From positions 1 to 41,512 of the forward strand of contig CAJYJO010000047.1 of NCBI GenBank assembly GCA_913774845.1: DNA of 41,512 nt, given 5' to 3'. Under the pieces are notes generated by a model, which was not told where the DNA came from, did not search any database, and saw only the letters and a list, made by a program, of their open reading frames with translations. This stretch comes from an uncultured Microbacterium sp. GTDB taxonomy: Bacteria; Actinomycetota; Actinomycetes; Actinomycetales; Microbacteriaceae. This document shows, in pieces, positions 15,965 to 24,926 of this stretch (position 1 is its first letter; every line of letters begins with the position of its first letter). Position numbers and translations under genes: made by a program.

Positions 15965-16020
15965 CTCGCGCGTCGTTCGCGAGGTCGCACGATCGGGCCG
16001 AGGCCCCCCAAGGAGACAGA

Positions 16021-17358
16021 ATGTTCCGCTGGAAGCTGCACGGCAACGGGCGCACCGTTGCACCGGGCGCCGTCGTCGCCCCGGGCGAGCGTCTGAACTG
16101 GGGCGCGACCGTCGCGATCGGCCTGCAGCACGTCATCGCCATGTTCGGCGCGACCTTCCTCGTGCCGGTGCTGACGAAGTTCCCCGTCTCGACGACGCTG
16201 CTGTTCTCGGGCGTGGGCACGCTGCTCTTCCTGCTGATCACGCGCAACCGCCTCCCCAGCTACCTCGGCTCGTCGTTCGCGTTCATCGCCCCGATCACCG
16301 CGGCGACCGCGATCGGGGGAACCGGATCCGCCCTCGCGGGGATCGTGGCCGTCGGCATCCTGCTCGCCGTCGTCGGCGTCCTGGTGCAGTTCGCCGGTCT
16401 CGGGTGGGTCGACAAGGTCATGCCACCGGTCGTGGCGGGCGCGATCGTGGCGCTCATCGGCTTCAACCTCGCGCCCGTGGCCTGGCAGAACTTCGAGTTG
16501 CAGCCGCTGCCCGGGACGATCACGCTCGTCGCGGTGATCCTCTTCAGCGTGCTCTTCCGCGGATTCCTCGGCCGCATCTCGATCTTCCTCGGCGTGATCG
16601 TCGGCTACGTCGCGACGGTGCTCATCCAGCTCTCGACGGGCGAGGTGCTCATCGACTTCGCGGCCGTCGAGCAGGCGCCGTGGGTCGGGCTGCCGGTCTT
16701 CCAGTTCCCCGACTTCGCGTCGCCGGGCACGTGGTCGGTCATCGCGATGTTCCTGCCCGTGGTGCTGGTGCTGGTGGCCGAGAACGTCGGGCACGTGCGC
16801 GGGGTGGCGGCGATGACGGATGCCACGGCCAACCGCTCCACCGGGCGCGCCCTGATCGCCGACGGCCTCGCCACGACCCTCGCCGGATCCTTCGGCGGAT
16901 CGGGCACCACGACCTATGGCGAGAACATCGGCGTGATGGCCGCGACCCGCGTCTACTCGACGGCGGTGTACTGGATCGCGGGTCTCACCGCGATCGTGCT
17001 GAGCCTCTCCCCCAAGGTCGGCGCGGTGTTCAACACCATCCCGCCCGGGGTGCTCGGCGGGGTCACCACCGCGCTCTACGGCCTGATCGGCATCATCGGC
17101 ATCAAGATCTGGGTCGACAACCGCGTCGACTTCTCTCGCCCCGTGAATCAGTACACCGGAGCGGTCGCGCTGGTGCTGGCGATCGCCGGCTTCACGATGG
17201 ACATCGGGCAGTTCCAGCTCGGCGCGATCGTGCTCGGCTCGATCGCCGCCCTGGTGATCTACCACCTCGGCAACGCGATCGCCCGCGCGCGCAAGACCGG
17301 CGCCGACGACGGCGGCCCCATCCCCGCGGTGGGTCCGCTGGGCGGCGACCCGAGCTGA
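16021..17358 (+). CDS. NCS2-family uracil/xanthine permease, 445 aa
   Basis: A nucleobase:proton symporter of the NCS2/NAT family with 12-14 membrane segments. Diagnostic parts are 'IGLQHVIAMFGATFLVPVL' (helix 1), 'SYLGSSFAFIAPI' (helix 3 half-helix) and 'LVAENVGHVRGVAAMTD' (helix 8, with the substrate-binding Glu). The Gly-rich 'GTTTYGENIGVMAATRVYS' segment is the helix 10 region. Uracil (UraA/PyrP-like) is the likeliest substrate; xanthine remains possible given the nearby purine genes. AAGGAGACAG gives a strong ribosome site before the ATG. No attenuator or riboswitch could be recognised upstream. Confidence 0.9.
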   Translation: MFRWKLHGNGRTVAPGAVVAPGERLNWGATVAIGLQHVIAMFGATFLVPVLTKFPVSTTLLFSGVGTLLFLLITRNRLPSYLGSSFAFIAPITAATAIGGTGSALAGIVAVGILLAVVGVLVQFAGLGWVDKVMPPVVAGAIVALIGFNLAPVAWQNFELQPLPGTITLVAVILFSVLFRGFLGRISIFLGVIVGYVATVLIQLSTGEVLIDFAAVEQAPWVGLPVFQFPDFASPGTWSVIAMFLPVVLVLVAENVGHVRGVAAMTDATANRSTGRALIADGLATTLAGSFGGSGTTTYGENIGVMAATRVYSTAVYWIAGLTAIVLSLSPKVGAVFNTIPPGVLGGVTTALYGLIGIIGIKIWVDNRVDFSRPVNQYTGAVALVLAIAGFTMDIGQFQLGAIVLGSIAALVIYHLGNAIARARKTGADDGGPIPAVGPLGGDPS

Positions 17359-17491
17359 TCCGCCGCCGGCTCGGCATCCGGTCGCGCCCGCCGGCCCGTC
17401 TGCTGCCCGCAGGGATCACACGATCGGTCTGAGCCCACACGCGGAGCCGCGCGGCCGGGATGCCGCGTGACCACCGTTGCCGATCCGTTAC

Positions 17492-17497
17492 TTGACA
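17492..17497 (+). promoter_or_regulatory. -35 element TTGACA of the fructan-locus promoter
   Basis: A consensus TTGACA lies upstream of the LacI gene. The best -10 is a weak CACACT 18 bases later (17516-17521). Both LacI-type operators fall just downstream, which suits repression by road-block. Confidence 0.5.
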
Positions 17498-17531
17498 CCA
17501 TCCCGCCGAAGACCGCACACTGATCTCGGTC

Positions 17532-17553
17532 GCTGATAAATCGGTTTATCAGC
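17532..17553. promoter_or_regulatory. LacI-type operator 1
   Basis: GCTGATAAA and TTTATCAGC are perfect inverted arms around a four-base TCGG centre. The TGATAAA...TTTATCA form with a central CG is typical for LacI/GalR operators. Confidence 0.85.
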
Positions 17554-17555
17554 AA

Positions 17556-17571
17556 GGTAAATCGATTATCC
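17556..17571. promoter_or_regulatory. LacI-type operator 2, imperfect
   Basis: GGTAAATCGATTATCC is an imperfect version of operator 1 two bases after it, with a central ATCGAT. Its position 15 bases before the LacI start suggests autoregulation of the whole locus. Confidence 0.65.
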
Positions 17572-17585
17572 AACGGAGGGTAGAC

Positions 17586-18638
17586 ATGGCTCGAGTGCGC
17601 ATCGCGGATGTCGCCAAAGCCGCTGGCGTCTCGCCCGCGACCGTCTCCCTCGTGCTCAACGACGCCGAGTCGCGCATCTCCGACGAAACGAAAGAGCGGG
17701 TCCGCCGCGTCGCCGACGAGGTCGGCTACTCGCCCAACCCGATCGCCCGGAGCCTGCGCACCCGCGTCACGGGCACGATCGGTCTCGTCTCCGACCGCAT
17801 CGCCACCACGCCCTTCGCGGGACGCATGCTCGCCGGCGCCCAGGAGGTCGCTCGTGAGAACGGTCGCCTGGTGATCCTCGTCGACACCGACGGCCACCCC
17901 GAGATCGAGTCCGACGCGATCTCGACGCTCGTGAACCACAACGTCGACGGCATGGTCTACGCCTCGATGTACCACCGGGTGCTCCCCGCCCCCGCGGGTC
18001 TTCCCGCCGGCACCGTGTTCCTCGACTGCCGCCCCGAAGACGGCGGTTTCCCCGCGGTCGTCCCCGACGACTACGCCGGGGGCCGCGCCGCCGCGCAGGA
18101 GCTCGTCGACGCCGGTCACCGTCGCATCGCCTACATCGACGACGGCGACGACGACCGCCCCGTGGCGGCCCAGCTCCGTCTGCAGGGGTACCGCGACGTG
18201 CTGACCGAGGCCGGCATCGAACCGGATGCCGCCCTCCACGTCTTCGCCGAGACCTCGGCCGCGGGCGGGCAGGGCGCGATCGGCGAGCTGTGGGCCCTCC
18301 CCGAGGCGCAGCGCCCCACCGGCGTCTTCGCCTTCAACGACCGGATCGCCGCCGGTGTCGTCATGTGGGCGCACCGGCACGGCATCCGGATCCCCGAAGA
18401 GCTGTCGATCGTCGGCTACGACGACCAGCAGCTGGTGGCCGCGGAGCTCGATCCGCCGCTGACCACCGTCTCGCTCCCCCACGCGGCCATGGGTCGCTGG
18501 GCCATGGAGGTCGCCCTCGGCCTCCGCGAGGCGGATACCCGATCCCCCCACCTCATGGACTGCCCGATCGTTCGTCGGGCTTCCGTCGGCCCTCCCGCGC
18601 ACCTCGGCAGCGCGCGGGACACCCGGGTCACGGACTGA
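17586..18638 (+). CDS. LacI-family repressor of the fructan locus, 350 aa
   Basis: The N-terminal helix-turn-helix (residues 4-25, 'IADVAKAAGVSPATVSLVLN') with hinge helix, and the periplasmic-binding-protein-like effector domain, are complete. Unlike many LacI proteins it is the first gene of the operon it is thought to control, with a GGAGGG ribosome site and two operators directly upstream. The binding-protein gene follows 63 bases later, after a small GCCGCC-CC-GGCGGC hairpin (18640-18653). The effector is probably a fructo-oligosaccharide or a fructose derivative, inferred from the downstream hydrolase and kinase. Confidence 0.92.
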   Translation: MARVRIADVAKAAGVSPATVSLVLNDAESRISDETKERVRRVADEVGYSPNPIARSLRTRVTGTIGLVSDRIATTPFAGRMLAGAQEVARENGRLVILVDTDGHPEIESDAISTLVNHNVDGMVYASMYHRVLPAPAGLPAGTVFLDCRPEDGGFPAVVPDDYAGGRAAAQELVDAGHRRIAYIDDGDDDRPVAAQLRLQGYRDVLTEAGIEPDAALHVFAETSAAGGQGAIGELWALPEAQRPTGVFAFNDRIAAGVVMWAHRHGIRIPEELSIVGYDDQQLVAAELDPPLTTVSLPHAAMGRWAMEVALGLREADTRSPHLMDCPIVRRASVGPPAHLGSARDTRVTD

Positions 18639-18701
18639 CGCCGCCCCGGCGGCCCCCTCACGATGACGACAGCGATGTCGCCTCTCACCGAAAGGAATCC
18701 G

Positions 18702-19994
18702 ATGAAGAAGTCCTTCATCCCGCTCGCCGCAACCGGCGTTGCTGCCGCGCTGGTGCTGACCGGCTGCGGTCAGGCAGGCCAGGGCAGCACGACGACCGAA
18801 GACGGTCGCACCGTGCTGACCATGTGGACGCACTCCGCGGGCAACCCCGCCGAGCTCGCCGTCTACGAACAGATCATCAACGACTTCAACGCCTCGCAGG
18901 ACAAGTACGAAGTCAAGACGGAGTCGTTCCCGCAGGGCGCGTACAACGACGCGATCGTCGCGGCCGCCGCCTCGAACGACCTGCCGTGCCTGCTCGACCT
19001 CGACGGACCGATCATGCCGAACTGGGCGTGGGCGAACTACCTGCAGCCGCTCGGCATCTCCAGCGATATCACCGACAAGCTCCTGCCCACCGCGGTCGGG
19101 AAGTACGACGGCGAGATCTACTCCGCCGGGTACTGGGACGCCGCCCTCGGCATCTTCGCGCGCAAGTCGGTGCTCGAGGCCAACGGCATCCGCATCCCCA
19201 CGACGGCGCAGCCGTGGACCGAGACCGAGTTCGACGCGGCCCTGGCCACGCTCAAGGCCGCGGGCTACGAAACCCCGATCGACATCGGTGCCGAGGACAA
19301 GGGCGAGTGGTGGCCCTACGCCTACTCGCCGTTCCTGCAGAGCTTCGGGGGCGACCTCATCGACCGCGACACCATGCTGTCGGCCGACGGCGCCCTCAAC
19401 GGACCGGATGCCGTGAAGTGGGGCACCTGGTTCCAGGACCTCTTCAAGAAGGGCTACGCCAACAGCGGCGGCACCGTGGGCAACCAGGAGTTCGTCGACG
19501 GCAAGGTCGCGCTCAGCTACACGGGCGTCTGGAACGGTCTCGCCGCGGTGGATGCCGTGGGCGACGACCTGCTGATCCTCCCGCCGCCGGACCTCGGCAA
19601 CGGCCCCAAGATCGGCGGCGGTTCGTGGCAGTGGGGCATCTCCTCGTCGTGCAACGACGCCGAGGGCGCTCGCGAGTACCTCGAGTTCAGCTTCGACGAC
19701 AAATACATCACCCAGTTCGCCGACGAGCAGCTCGTGATCCCCGCCACCGAGGCGGCGACGGAGGCGTCGAAGTACTTCAACTCCACCGACGGCGCGCTGC
19801 GTCCGTTCGCGGAGTTCTCGAAGGAGTACGCGGTGCTGCGTCCCGAGACCCCCGCCTACGCGGTGATCTCGACCACGTTCGAGACGGCGGCCAAGGACAT
19901 CATGAACGGCGCCGACGTGCAGTCGGCTCTGGATGCCGCGGTCACCGAGATCGACACCAACATCGACTCCAACGACGGCTACGGCGCGAAGTAA
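18702..19994 (+). CDS. CUT1 oligosaccharide-binding lipoprotein, 430 aa
   Basis: The extracellular solute-binding protein of a MalE-like (SBP_bac_1) importer. A lipoprotein signal peptide ends at LTGC with Cys22. The mature part starts with 'VLTMWTHSAGNPAELAVYEQ', the normal opening strand of this family, and ends in an extended helical region. ATG 18702 is chosen because AAAGGA lies just before it; an upstream ATG at 18663 would add residues before the signal peptide. It is followed by a hairpin and then by two permease genes. Likely ligand: short-chain fructo-oligosaccharides or sucrose-like sugars, judged by the downstream enzymes. Confidence 0.9.
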   Translation: MKKSFIPLAATGVAAALVLTGCGQAGQGSTTTEDGRTVLTMWTHSAGNPAELAVYEQIINDFNASQDKYEVKTESFPQGAYNDAIVAAAASNDLPCLLDLDGPIMPNWAWANYLQPLGISSDITDKLLPTAVGKYDGEIYSAGYWDAALGIFARKSVLEANGIRIPTTAQPWTETEFDAALATLKAAGYETPIDIGAEDKGEWWPYAYSPFLQSFGGDLIDRDTMLSADGALNGPDAVKWGTWFQDLFKKGYANSGGTVGNQEFVDGKVALSYTGVWNGLAAVDAVGDDLLILPPPDLGNGPKIGGGSWQWGISSSCNDAEGAREYLEFSFDDKYITQFADEQLVIPATEAATEASKYFNSTDGALRPFAEFSKEYAVLRPETPAYAVISTTFETAAKDIMNGADVQSALDAAVTEIDTNIDSNDGYGAK

Positions 19995-20004
19995 CGCCGC
20001 GTCC

Positions 20005-20034
20005 GCGGTGGGGGTCCGTCCGGGCCCCCACCGC
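20005..20034 (+). terminator. Intercistronic hairpin after the oligosaccharide-binding protein gene
   Basis: GCGGTGGGGG (20005-20014) and CCCCCACCGC (20025-20034) form a perfect 10-bp stem around a 10-base loop, between the binding-protein stop at 19994 and the permease start at 20056. Confidence 0.75.
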
Positions 20035-20055
20035 ACCCCGCGAAAGAAGAACCTG

Positions 20056-20997
20056 ATGACCGTGTCACCTCCGGTCGCCGCGGCGAAGCAGCCGCGACGT
20101 TCCCTCCGCCGCTTCCGCACCTCCCGCGGTCGCGAGACGTGGGCGGGCCTGGCCATGATGGCCCCCGCCGCCGTCCTGCTCGTGCTGTTCCTGATCGTCC
20201 CGGTGCTGCTGGCGTTCACGCTGTCGTTCACCAACGCCCGGCTGATATCCCCCAACCCGCCGCGCTTCGTCGGTCTCGACAACTTCCTCCGAGCCTTCAC
20301 CGCCGACCCCGTCTTCCTGCAGTCGGCGCTGAACACCTTCCTCTTCGCCCTGGTCGTGGTCCCGGTGCAGGCCGGTCTCGGCCTCTTCCTCGCGGTGCTC
20401 GTCAACCAGCGCCTGCGCGGGACGACGTTCTTCCGCGTCGTGTTCTTCATCCCCGTGGTGACGTCGATCGTCGTGGTGTCGATCCTCTGGCGCTTCATGT
20501 ACCAGAGCGACGGCCTCATCAACTCGATGATCGACACCCTCACCTTCGGTGCCCTCAAGGGCGCCGACTGGCTCAACGACCCCAGCACGGCGCTCGGTGC
20601 GATCATCGTGCTCTCGATCTGGCAAGCCGTCGGCTTCCACATGATCATCTGGCTCGCGGGGCTGCAGACGATCCCCGAGGAGCTGTACGAGGCGGCGCGG
20701 ATGGACGGCGCGAGCCGGTGGCGCCAGTTCACCAACGTCACCTGGCCGGGACTGCGCCCCACCATGGTGTTCGTCCTCGTCACCATCACCATCGCCGCTC
20801 TCGGCCTGTTCGTACAGGTCGATGTGATGACCCAGGGCGGCCCCCTCAACTCGACGTCGACCGTCGTGTTCCACGCGGTGCGCAAGGGCTACGAGCAGCA
20901 GGAGATCGGCTACGCCGCCGCGATCTCGCTCCTGTTCTTCGTCGCCGTGCTCATCGTCGCCCTCATCCAGCGCTGGCTGACCCGGGAGAAGAACTGA
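20056..20997 (+). CDS. CUT1 sugar ABC permease, MalF-like, 313 aa
   Basis: A six-helix inner-membrane permease of the MalF/UgpA type. After a basic cytosolic N terminus there are hydrophobic segments beginning at about residue 32 ('MMAPAAVLLVLFLIVPVLLA'). The EAA loop that contacts the ATPase, 'EAARMDGASRWRQF', lies near residue 214. The downstream MalG-like gene starts one base after this stop codon. No ATPase gene is in the operon, so a shared MsiK-type ATPase encoded elsewhere probably energises it, as is established for CUT1 importers in actinobacteria. Confidence 0.93.
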   Translation: MTVSPPVAAAKQPRRSLRRFRTSRGRETWAGLAMMAPAAVLLVLFLIVPVLLAFTLSFTNARLISPNPPRFVGLDNFLRAFTADPVFLQSALNTFLFALVVVPVQAGLGLFLAVLVNQRLRGTTFFRVVFFIPVVTSIVVVSILWRFMYQSDGLINSMIDTLTFGALKGADWLNDPSTALGAIIVLSIWQAVGFHMIIWLAGLQTIPEELYEAARMDGASRWRQFTNVTWPGLRPTMVFVLVTITIAALGLFVQVDVMTQGGPLNSTSTVVFHAVRKGYEQQEIGYAAAISLLFFVAVLIVALIQRWLTREKN

Positions 20998-20998
20998 C

Positions 20999-21952
20999 AT
21001 GACCGGCATCCTCGAACGGCCCGCGCGCACGGCGCGCACGGCCCGTCCCTCGTCGCCCGCCCGGCGGCGCACCCGCTCCTCCGAGGGCCGCAACGGTCGC
21101 ATCCTCACCTACGCGTCGATGTCGATCCTCGCGCTGTTCTTCCTGTTCCCGCTCGTGTTCATGTTCGTGTCGAGCCTCAAGCCCGACGCCCAGATCCTGC
21201 GCGACATCAACAGCCCGGCGGCGTTCCTGCCGACCGGCGACATCAGCCTCGACAACTACTTCGGCGTCTTCGACCGCGTGCCCGTCGGGCAGTTCCTGTT
21301 CAATTCGATCCTGGTGACGGTGCTCACCGTCGGACTCGGGCTCATCGTGAACTCCCTCGCCGGTTTCGCGCTCTCGCGGTTGCGCTGGAAGGGCCGGGTC
21401 GTGGTGATGGCGCTGGTCATCGCGACGCTCATCGTGCCCTTCGAGACGATCGCGGTGCCGATGGTCTACTGGGTCAACCAGCTGCCGACCCTGGTGATGG
21501 AGGGCGGGGTGCTGAAGTACGACTTCGGCTGGCTGAACACCTACCAGGTGCAGATCGTGCCGTTCATCGCGAACGCGTTCTCGATCTTCCTCTTCGCGCA
21601 GTACTTCTCCACGATCCCGCAGTCCCTCGACGAGGCGGCCCGCATCGACGGGGCGAGCTGGTTCACCATCTACCGCCGCATCATCGTGCCCCTGTCGGGT
21701 CCGGCGTTCGCGACGGTCGCGATCCTGACGTTCCTGCCCGCCTGGAACCAGTACCTCTGGCCTCTCATGGTCGTGCAGAAGGAGAACCTGCGCCCGGTCA
21801 TGGTCGGCATGCAGTACTTCTTCCAGCTCAACACCGCCTGGGGTGAGGTCATGGCCTACACCTCGCTCATCACGCTCCCCGTGCTGATCGTGTTCCTGGT
21901 CTTCCAGCGCGCGTTCGTCAGCAGCATCGCCGCCTCCGGCGTGAAGGGGTGA
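20999..21952 (+). CDS. CUT1 sugar ABC permease, MalG-like, 317 aa
   Basis: Partner permease of the gene at 20056, of the MalG/UgpE type. It has a basic N-terminal tail of about 35 residues, six hydrophobic segments and the EAA loop 'EAARIDGASWFTIYRRI' near residue 220. It ends in 'SGVKG', the usual C terminus of this family, which contacts the ATPase. The start lies one base past the previous stop, so the two are likely coupled. Two strong hairpins follow. Confidence 0.93.
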   Translation: MTGILERPARTARTARPSSPARRRTRSSEGRNGRILTYASMSILALFFLFPLVFMFVSSLKPDAQILRDINSPAAFLPTGDISLDNYFGVFDRVPVGQFLFNSILVTVLTVGLGLIVNSLAGFALSRLRWKGRVVVMALVIATLIVPFETIAVPMVYWVNQLPTLVMEGGVLKYDFGWLNTYQVQIVPFIANAFSIFLFAQYFSTIPQSLDEAARIDGASWFTIYRRIIVPLSGPAFATVAILTFLPAWNQYLWPLMVVQKENLRPVMVGMQYFFQLNTAWGEVMAYTSLITLPVLIVFLVFQRAFVSSIAASGVKG

Positions 21953-22006
21953 CCCACCGACTCGATGGCGCCGTGCGCGATGTCGCAGCGGTCGCCATCG
22001 CACATC

Positions 22007-22071
22007 CTTCCGCCGGGGCGGCCGAGCGCCCCGGCGGAAGCCTCGCCCGGTCGCCGCACGCGGCGGCGACC
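22007..22071 (+). terminator. Two hairpins between the fructan permease and hydrolase genes
   Basis: CTTCCGCCGGGGCG (22007-22020) pairs perfectly with 22027-22040 around a six-base loop. A second stem, GGTCGCCGC with GCGGCGACC, spans 22049-22071. They may end or attenuate the transporter transcript before the hydrolase gene. Confidence 0.75.
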
Positions 22072-22130
22072 TGAGCCCCCGACCCCTTGAACCCCGCAGC
22101 ACAGCGCTGCGTTGAAAGAGAGTGCCTGAC

Positions 22131-23102
22131 GTGTTCGACCTCGCCGATTCCTACGTGTGGGATTTCTGGTTCGCCGACGACGGCGACCGCTACCACCTGT
22201 TCTTCCTGTACGCCTCACGGGCGCTGCACGACCCGGAGGACCGTCACTACCGCGCCTCGGTGGGTCACGCCGTCTCGACCGATCTCGCCTCGTGGGAACG
22301 CGTCGCCGACGCGCTCGTGCGGGGCGGTGCCGACGACTTCGATGCCCTGGCCACCTGGACCGGCTCGACCGTGCGCCGCGACGACGGCACGTGGTTCCTC
22401 TTCTACACGGGCTCGCGCCTGGCCGAGGACGGCCGCAACGTGCAGCGCATCGGCTACGCCACCAGCGACGACCTGTACACGTGGCACAAGAACCCCGCCA
22501 ACCCGGTGCTCGAGGCCGACGGCGAGATCTACGAGCGTCTCGCGACCACCGATTGGCACGATGAGGCCTTCCGTGACCCCTGGGTGTTCGCCGATCCCGC
22601 GGGGAACGGCTGGCACATGTACGTCACGGCCCGCGCACCCCAGGGACCGTTGAACGGCAGTGGCGTCGTCGCCCACGCGACCTCGCCCGACCTCGAGACA
22701 TGGACGCTCCAGTCCCCCGTCAGCCAGCCCACCGACCAGGGGTTCGGTCAGCTCGAGGTCACCCAGGTCGAAGAGGTCGACGGCCGCGCGGTGCTGCTGT
22801 TCTCGTGCATGCCCGCCCAGGCGATGGATGCCGTGCGCGCACGCCACCCGCGCGGTGCGGTGTGGGCGGTGGCCGCCGAGAGCGTCCTCGGTCCGTTCGA
22901 CATCTCGACCGCGACGCCCCTCACCGACGACGACCTCTACGTCGGCCGCCTGATCCGGGACCGCGACGGGCGCTGGCAGCTCCTGGCGTTCCGCAATGTC
23001 GGCGTCGACGGCCGGTTCGTGGGTGGGATCACCGACCCGATGCCGGTCGGCTGGCAGGGTGACCGGCTCGTCATCACCCAGCCCGCCGCCCTCTCGGCCT
23101 GA
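22131..23102 (+). CDS. GH32/GH68-like fructan hydrolase, cytoplasmic, 323 aa
   Basis: A five-bladed beta-propeller glycosidase acting on beta-fructosides. 'YVWDFWFADDGDRYHLFF' at the N terminus holds the expected nucleophile Asp (D11), and 'EAFRDPWVF' is the RDP motif that positions fructose in GH32/GH68. A candidate acid/base Glu lies in 'GQLEVTQVEEV'. The protein lacks the C-terminal beta-sandwich of GH32 enzymes and has no signal peptide, so it should cleave imported oligosaccharides inside the cell. GTG 22131 is chosen because GAAAGAG sits ten bases upstream; GTG 22122 would leave only one base. Precise family (32 versus 68-like) is uncertain. Confidence 0.85.
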   Translation: MFDLADSYVWDFWFADDGDRYHLFFLYASRALHDPEDRHYRASVGHAVSTDLASWERVADALVRGGADDFDALATWTGSTVRRDDGTWFLFYTGSRLAEDGRNVQRIGYATSDDLYTWHKNPANPVLEADGEIYERLATTDWHDEAFRDPWVFADPAGNGWHMYVTARAPQGPLNGSGVVAHATSPDLETWTLQSPVSQPTDQGFGQLEVTQVEEVDGRAVLLFSCMPAQAMDAVRARHPRGAVWAVAAESVLGPFDISTATPLTDDDLYVGRLIRDRDGRWQLLAFRNVGVDGRFVGGITDPMPVGWQGDRLVITQPAALSA

Positions 23103-23190
23103 CGGCACACCCCCGACCCGGCCGCGGTCGCGCCGGCACGCTCCATGCACCATGATGACGGCGAGGCGATCGCCCACCGGAAGGACCAGG

Positions 23191-24117
23191 ATGACGACCA
23201 CCGAAGCCCGTACCCATGACGTCGCCGTGCTCGGCGAGGCCCTCGTCGACATCGTGACCACCCCGGCGGGCGCGTCCGAGCGGCCCGGGGGCAGCCCCGC
23301 GAACGTGTCCGTCGCTCTCGGTCGACTCGGCCGCGACGCCACGCTCGTGGCGCGCGTCGCCGACGACGAGCGCGGGGCCGCGTTGAACGCGTGGCTCTCG
23401 GCATCCGGAGTCGCACTGGTAACGGCCGGGTCGCCGGAGCGCACCGCCACCGCCCGCGCCACGATCGGCGAGAACGGCAACGCGACCTACGACTTCGACA
23501 TCGACTGGGTGCTGCCCTCGCCCGTCGATGTCCCCGCCGCGCGGATCTTCCACACCGGATCCGTCGCCGCGACGCTCGCGCCGGGCGCCGACGAGGTGCG
23601 CGCCGCCGCGGAGCGTGCCCGCGCCGCGGCACTGGTGAGCTACGACCCCAACATCCGTCCCGCCCTCACCGGTGGCCACGACGATGCCGCCGCCCGCGTG
23701 GAGGCGCTCGTCGCCCTCGCCGACGTCGTGAAGGCCAGCGCCGAAGACGCCGAGTGGCTCTACCCGGGCGTCGCGGCCGTCGACGTCGCGCGGCGATGGG
23801 TCGAGCTGGGCGCCGGACTCGCCGTCATCACCGACGGCGAGGCGGGATCGCTCGCGGTCACCGCGCACGCCACCGTCGACATCCCCGCGGTGTCCACCGC
23901 CGTCGTCGACACCGTCGGCGCGGGCGACACGTTCATGGGGACGCTGCTCGACGGCATCCTGAACATCCCCGGCGATGTCGACGAGCTGCGCGCGAGCGTC
24001 CGGAGCCTCGATCACGAGGCCCTCGTGGCGCTGTTGAGCCGCGCGGCGCGCGCCGCCGCGATCACCGTCGGCCGCGAGGGGATGGACCCGCCTACGAGCG
24101 ACGACCTCGACGGCTGA
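23191..24117 (+). CDS. PfkB-family fructokinase, 308 aa
   Basis: A ribokinase-fold sugar kinase that probably makes fructose 6-phosphate from the fructose released by the neighbouring hydrolase. The first PfkB signature is around residues 32-48 ('PGGSPANVSVALGRLG'), and the second, 'DTVGAGDTFMG', at 240-250 with catalytic Asp246. 'SYDPNIRPAL' is also typical of fructokinases. AAGGACCAGG precedes the ATG at 23191. It is the last sugar gene of the locus; the broken ankyrin gene follows 15 bases later. Confidence 0.9.
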   Translation: MTTTEARTHDVAVLGEALVDIVTTPAGASERPGGSPANVSVALGRLGRDATLVARVADDERGAALNAWLSASGVALVTAGSPERTATARATIGENGNATYDFDIDWVLPSPVDVPAARIFHTGSVAATLAPGADEVRAAAERARAAALVSYDPNIRPALTGGHDDAAARVEALVALADVVKASAEDAEWLYPGVAAVDVARRWVELGAGLAVITDGEAGSLAVTAHATVDIPAVSTAVVDTVGAGDTFMGTLLDGILNIPGDVDELRASVRSLDHEALVALLSRAARAAAITVGREGMDPPTSDDLDG

Positions 24118-24132
24118 TCCGAGAGGAGACGC

Positions 24133-24911
24133 GTGCCGATCATGCGCAAGACCCTTCCCCGGGACTTCGAAACGCTTCTGACCCGGGCGACGCCCGACGA
24201 GCTCGTCTCCGTGTTCGACCGCACGCGGATCGATGCGCGCGGCGGCTCCGCCAAAGCCACCGCCATCGGCTTCGTGGACTGCCCCGACGAACTGATCCGC
24301 TGGCTCGTCGCGCAGGGACTCGACGTGGATGCCACGGACACCTTCGGCGCGACCCCGCTCCACGTTCGCGCGGCTCGGGGCCGACCCGAGCAGATCCCGC
24401 TGCTGCTCGCGCTCGGGGCAGACATCGAACGGCCGCACCGCTTCGGCGGTACGCCGCTGCACGCTGGGTGAGCTCTATCGCCTCTTTGGCCCCCCCGGTT
24501 CCCGCACGCCGCGAGCACGACGGGACCGCGCCGATCGTCGTCCCCGAGGGCCGCTGGCAAGCGCAGTATCGGGTGCTGTGGGACCTGCTCGTCCCCTCGT
24601 CAGGAGCCGCGCACACCGCGCAGGGCGAGGTGATTCGAATCGCGGGTCGCCTCAGCCACGAGATCCTCGACAACGGCGGGGTGAACTGGGGTGCCGACTT
24701 CTCGCGCATGCTCGACGCCTTCACGTCGCTCGTGGGTACGGGGGTCCCGCTCGATGCCGACGACCTCGCCGAGACCCGCGAGCTCGCCTCGGCTCTGCGA
24801 CGCGGCTCCGGCGACGAGGATCAGCTTGCCCGACTCACCCGGCTCGCCGTCGCGTGGGTGGAGCGCAACCCGACACCCGTCGCGCTCACCCAGGTCGCCT
24901 ACGGCAGGTGA
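24133..24911 (+). pseudogene. Ankyrin-repeat protein gene, broken by two frameshifts
   Basis: The first frame (GTG 24133, site GAGAGGAG) encodes 112 residues with an ankyrin repeat, 'DTFGATPLHVRAARGRPEQ', and the beginning of another, 'FGGTPLHAG', then stops at 24469-24471. Coding continues in a second frame (about 24468-24490, LGELYRLFG) and a third (24491-24911, PPVPARREHDG to a TGA), which reads like the C-terminal domain of the same kind of protein. The second shift falls in a run of seven C's at 24490-24496; six C's would join LYRLFG to PPVPARRE in frame. The first may mark an internal deletion of the remaining repeats. Either the gene is decayed or the assembly has errors. Confidence 0.75.
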
Positions 24912-24926
24912 GGGGCGGCATCCGGG

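Noticed and set aside
15965-16020. Purine or PyrR-type RNA element before the nucleobase permease
   Set aside because: The gap is 56 bases and contains only a ribosome-binding site, with no recognisable conserved fold.
17359-17585. Riboswitch or attenuator between the uracil/xanthine permease and the LacI gene
   Set aside because: Only a weak ACGCGG/CCGCGT pairing was seen, and the TTGACA plus LacI operators explain the region.
17259-20885. 1208-residue minus-strand frame opposite the fructan locus
   Set aside because: The plus-strand genes have unmistakable domains and ribosome sites; the long antisense frame results from the scarcity of stop codons in GC-rich DNA.
24491-24911. Independent gene for the C-terminal part of the ankyrin protein
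   Set aside because: No start codon or ribosome site was found for this frame on its own, and its first residues continue naturally from LYRLFG in the adjacent frame.
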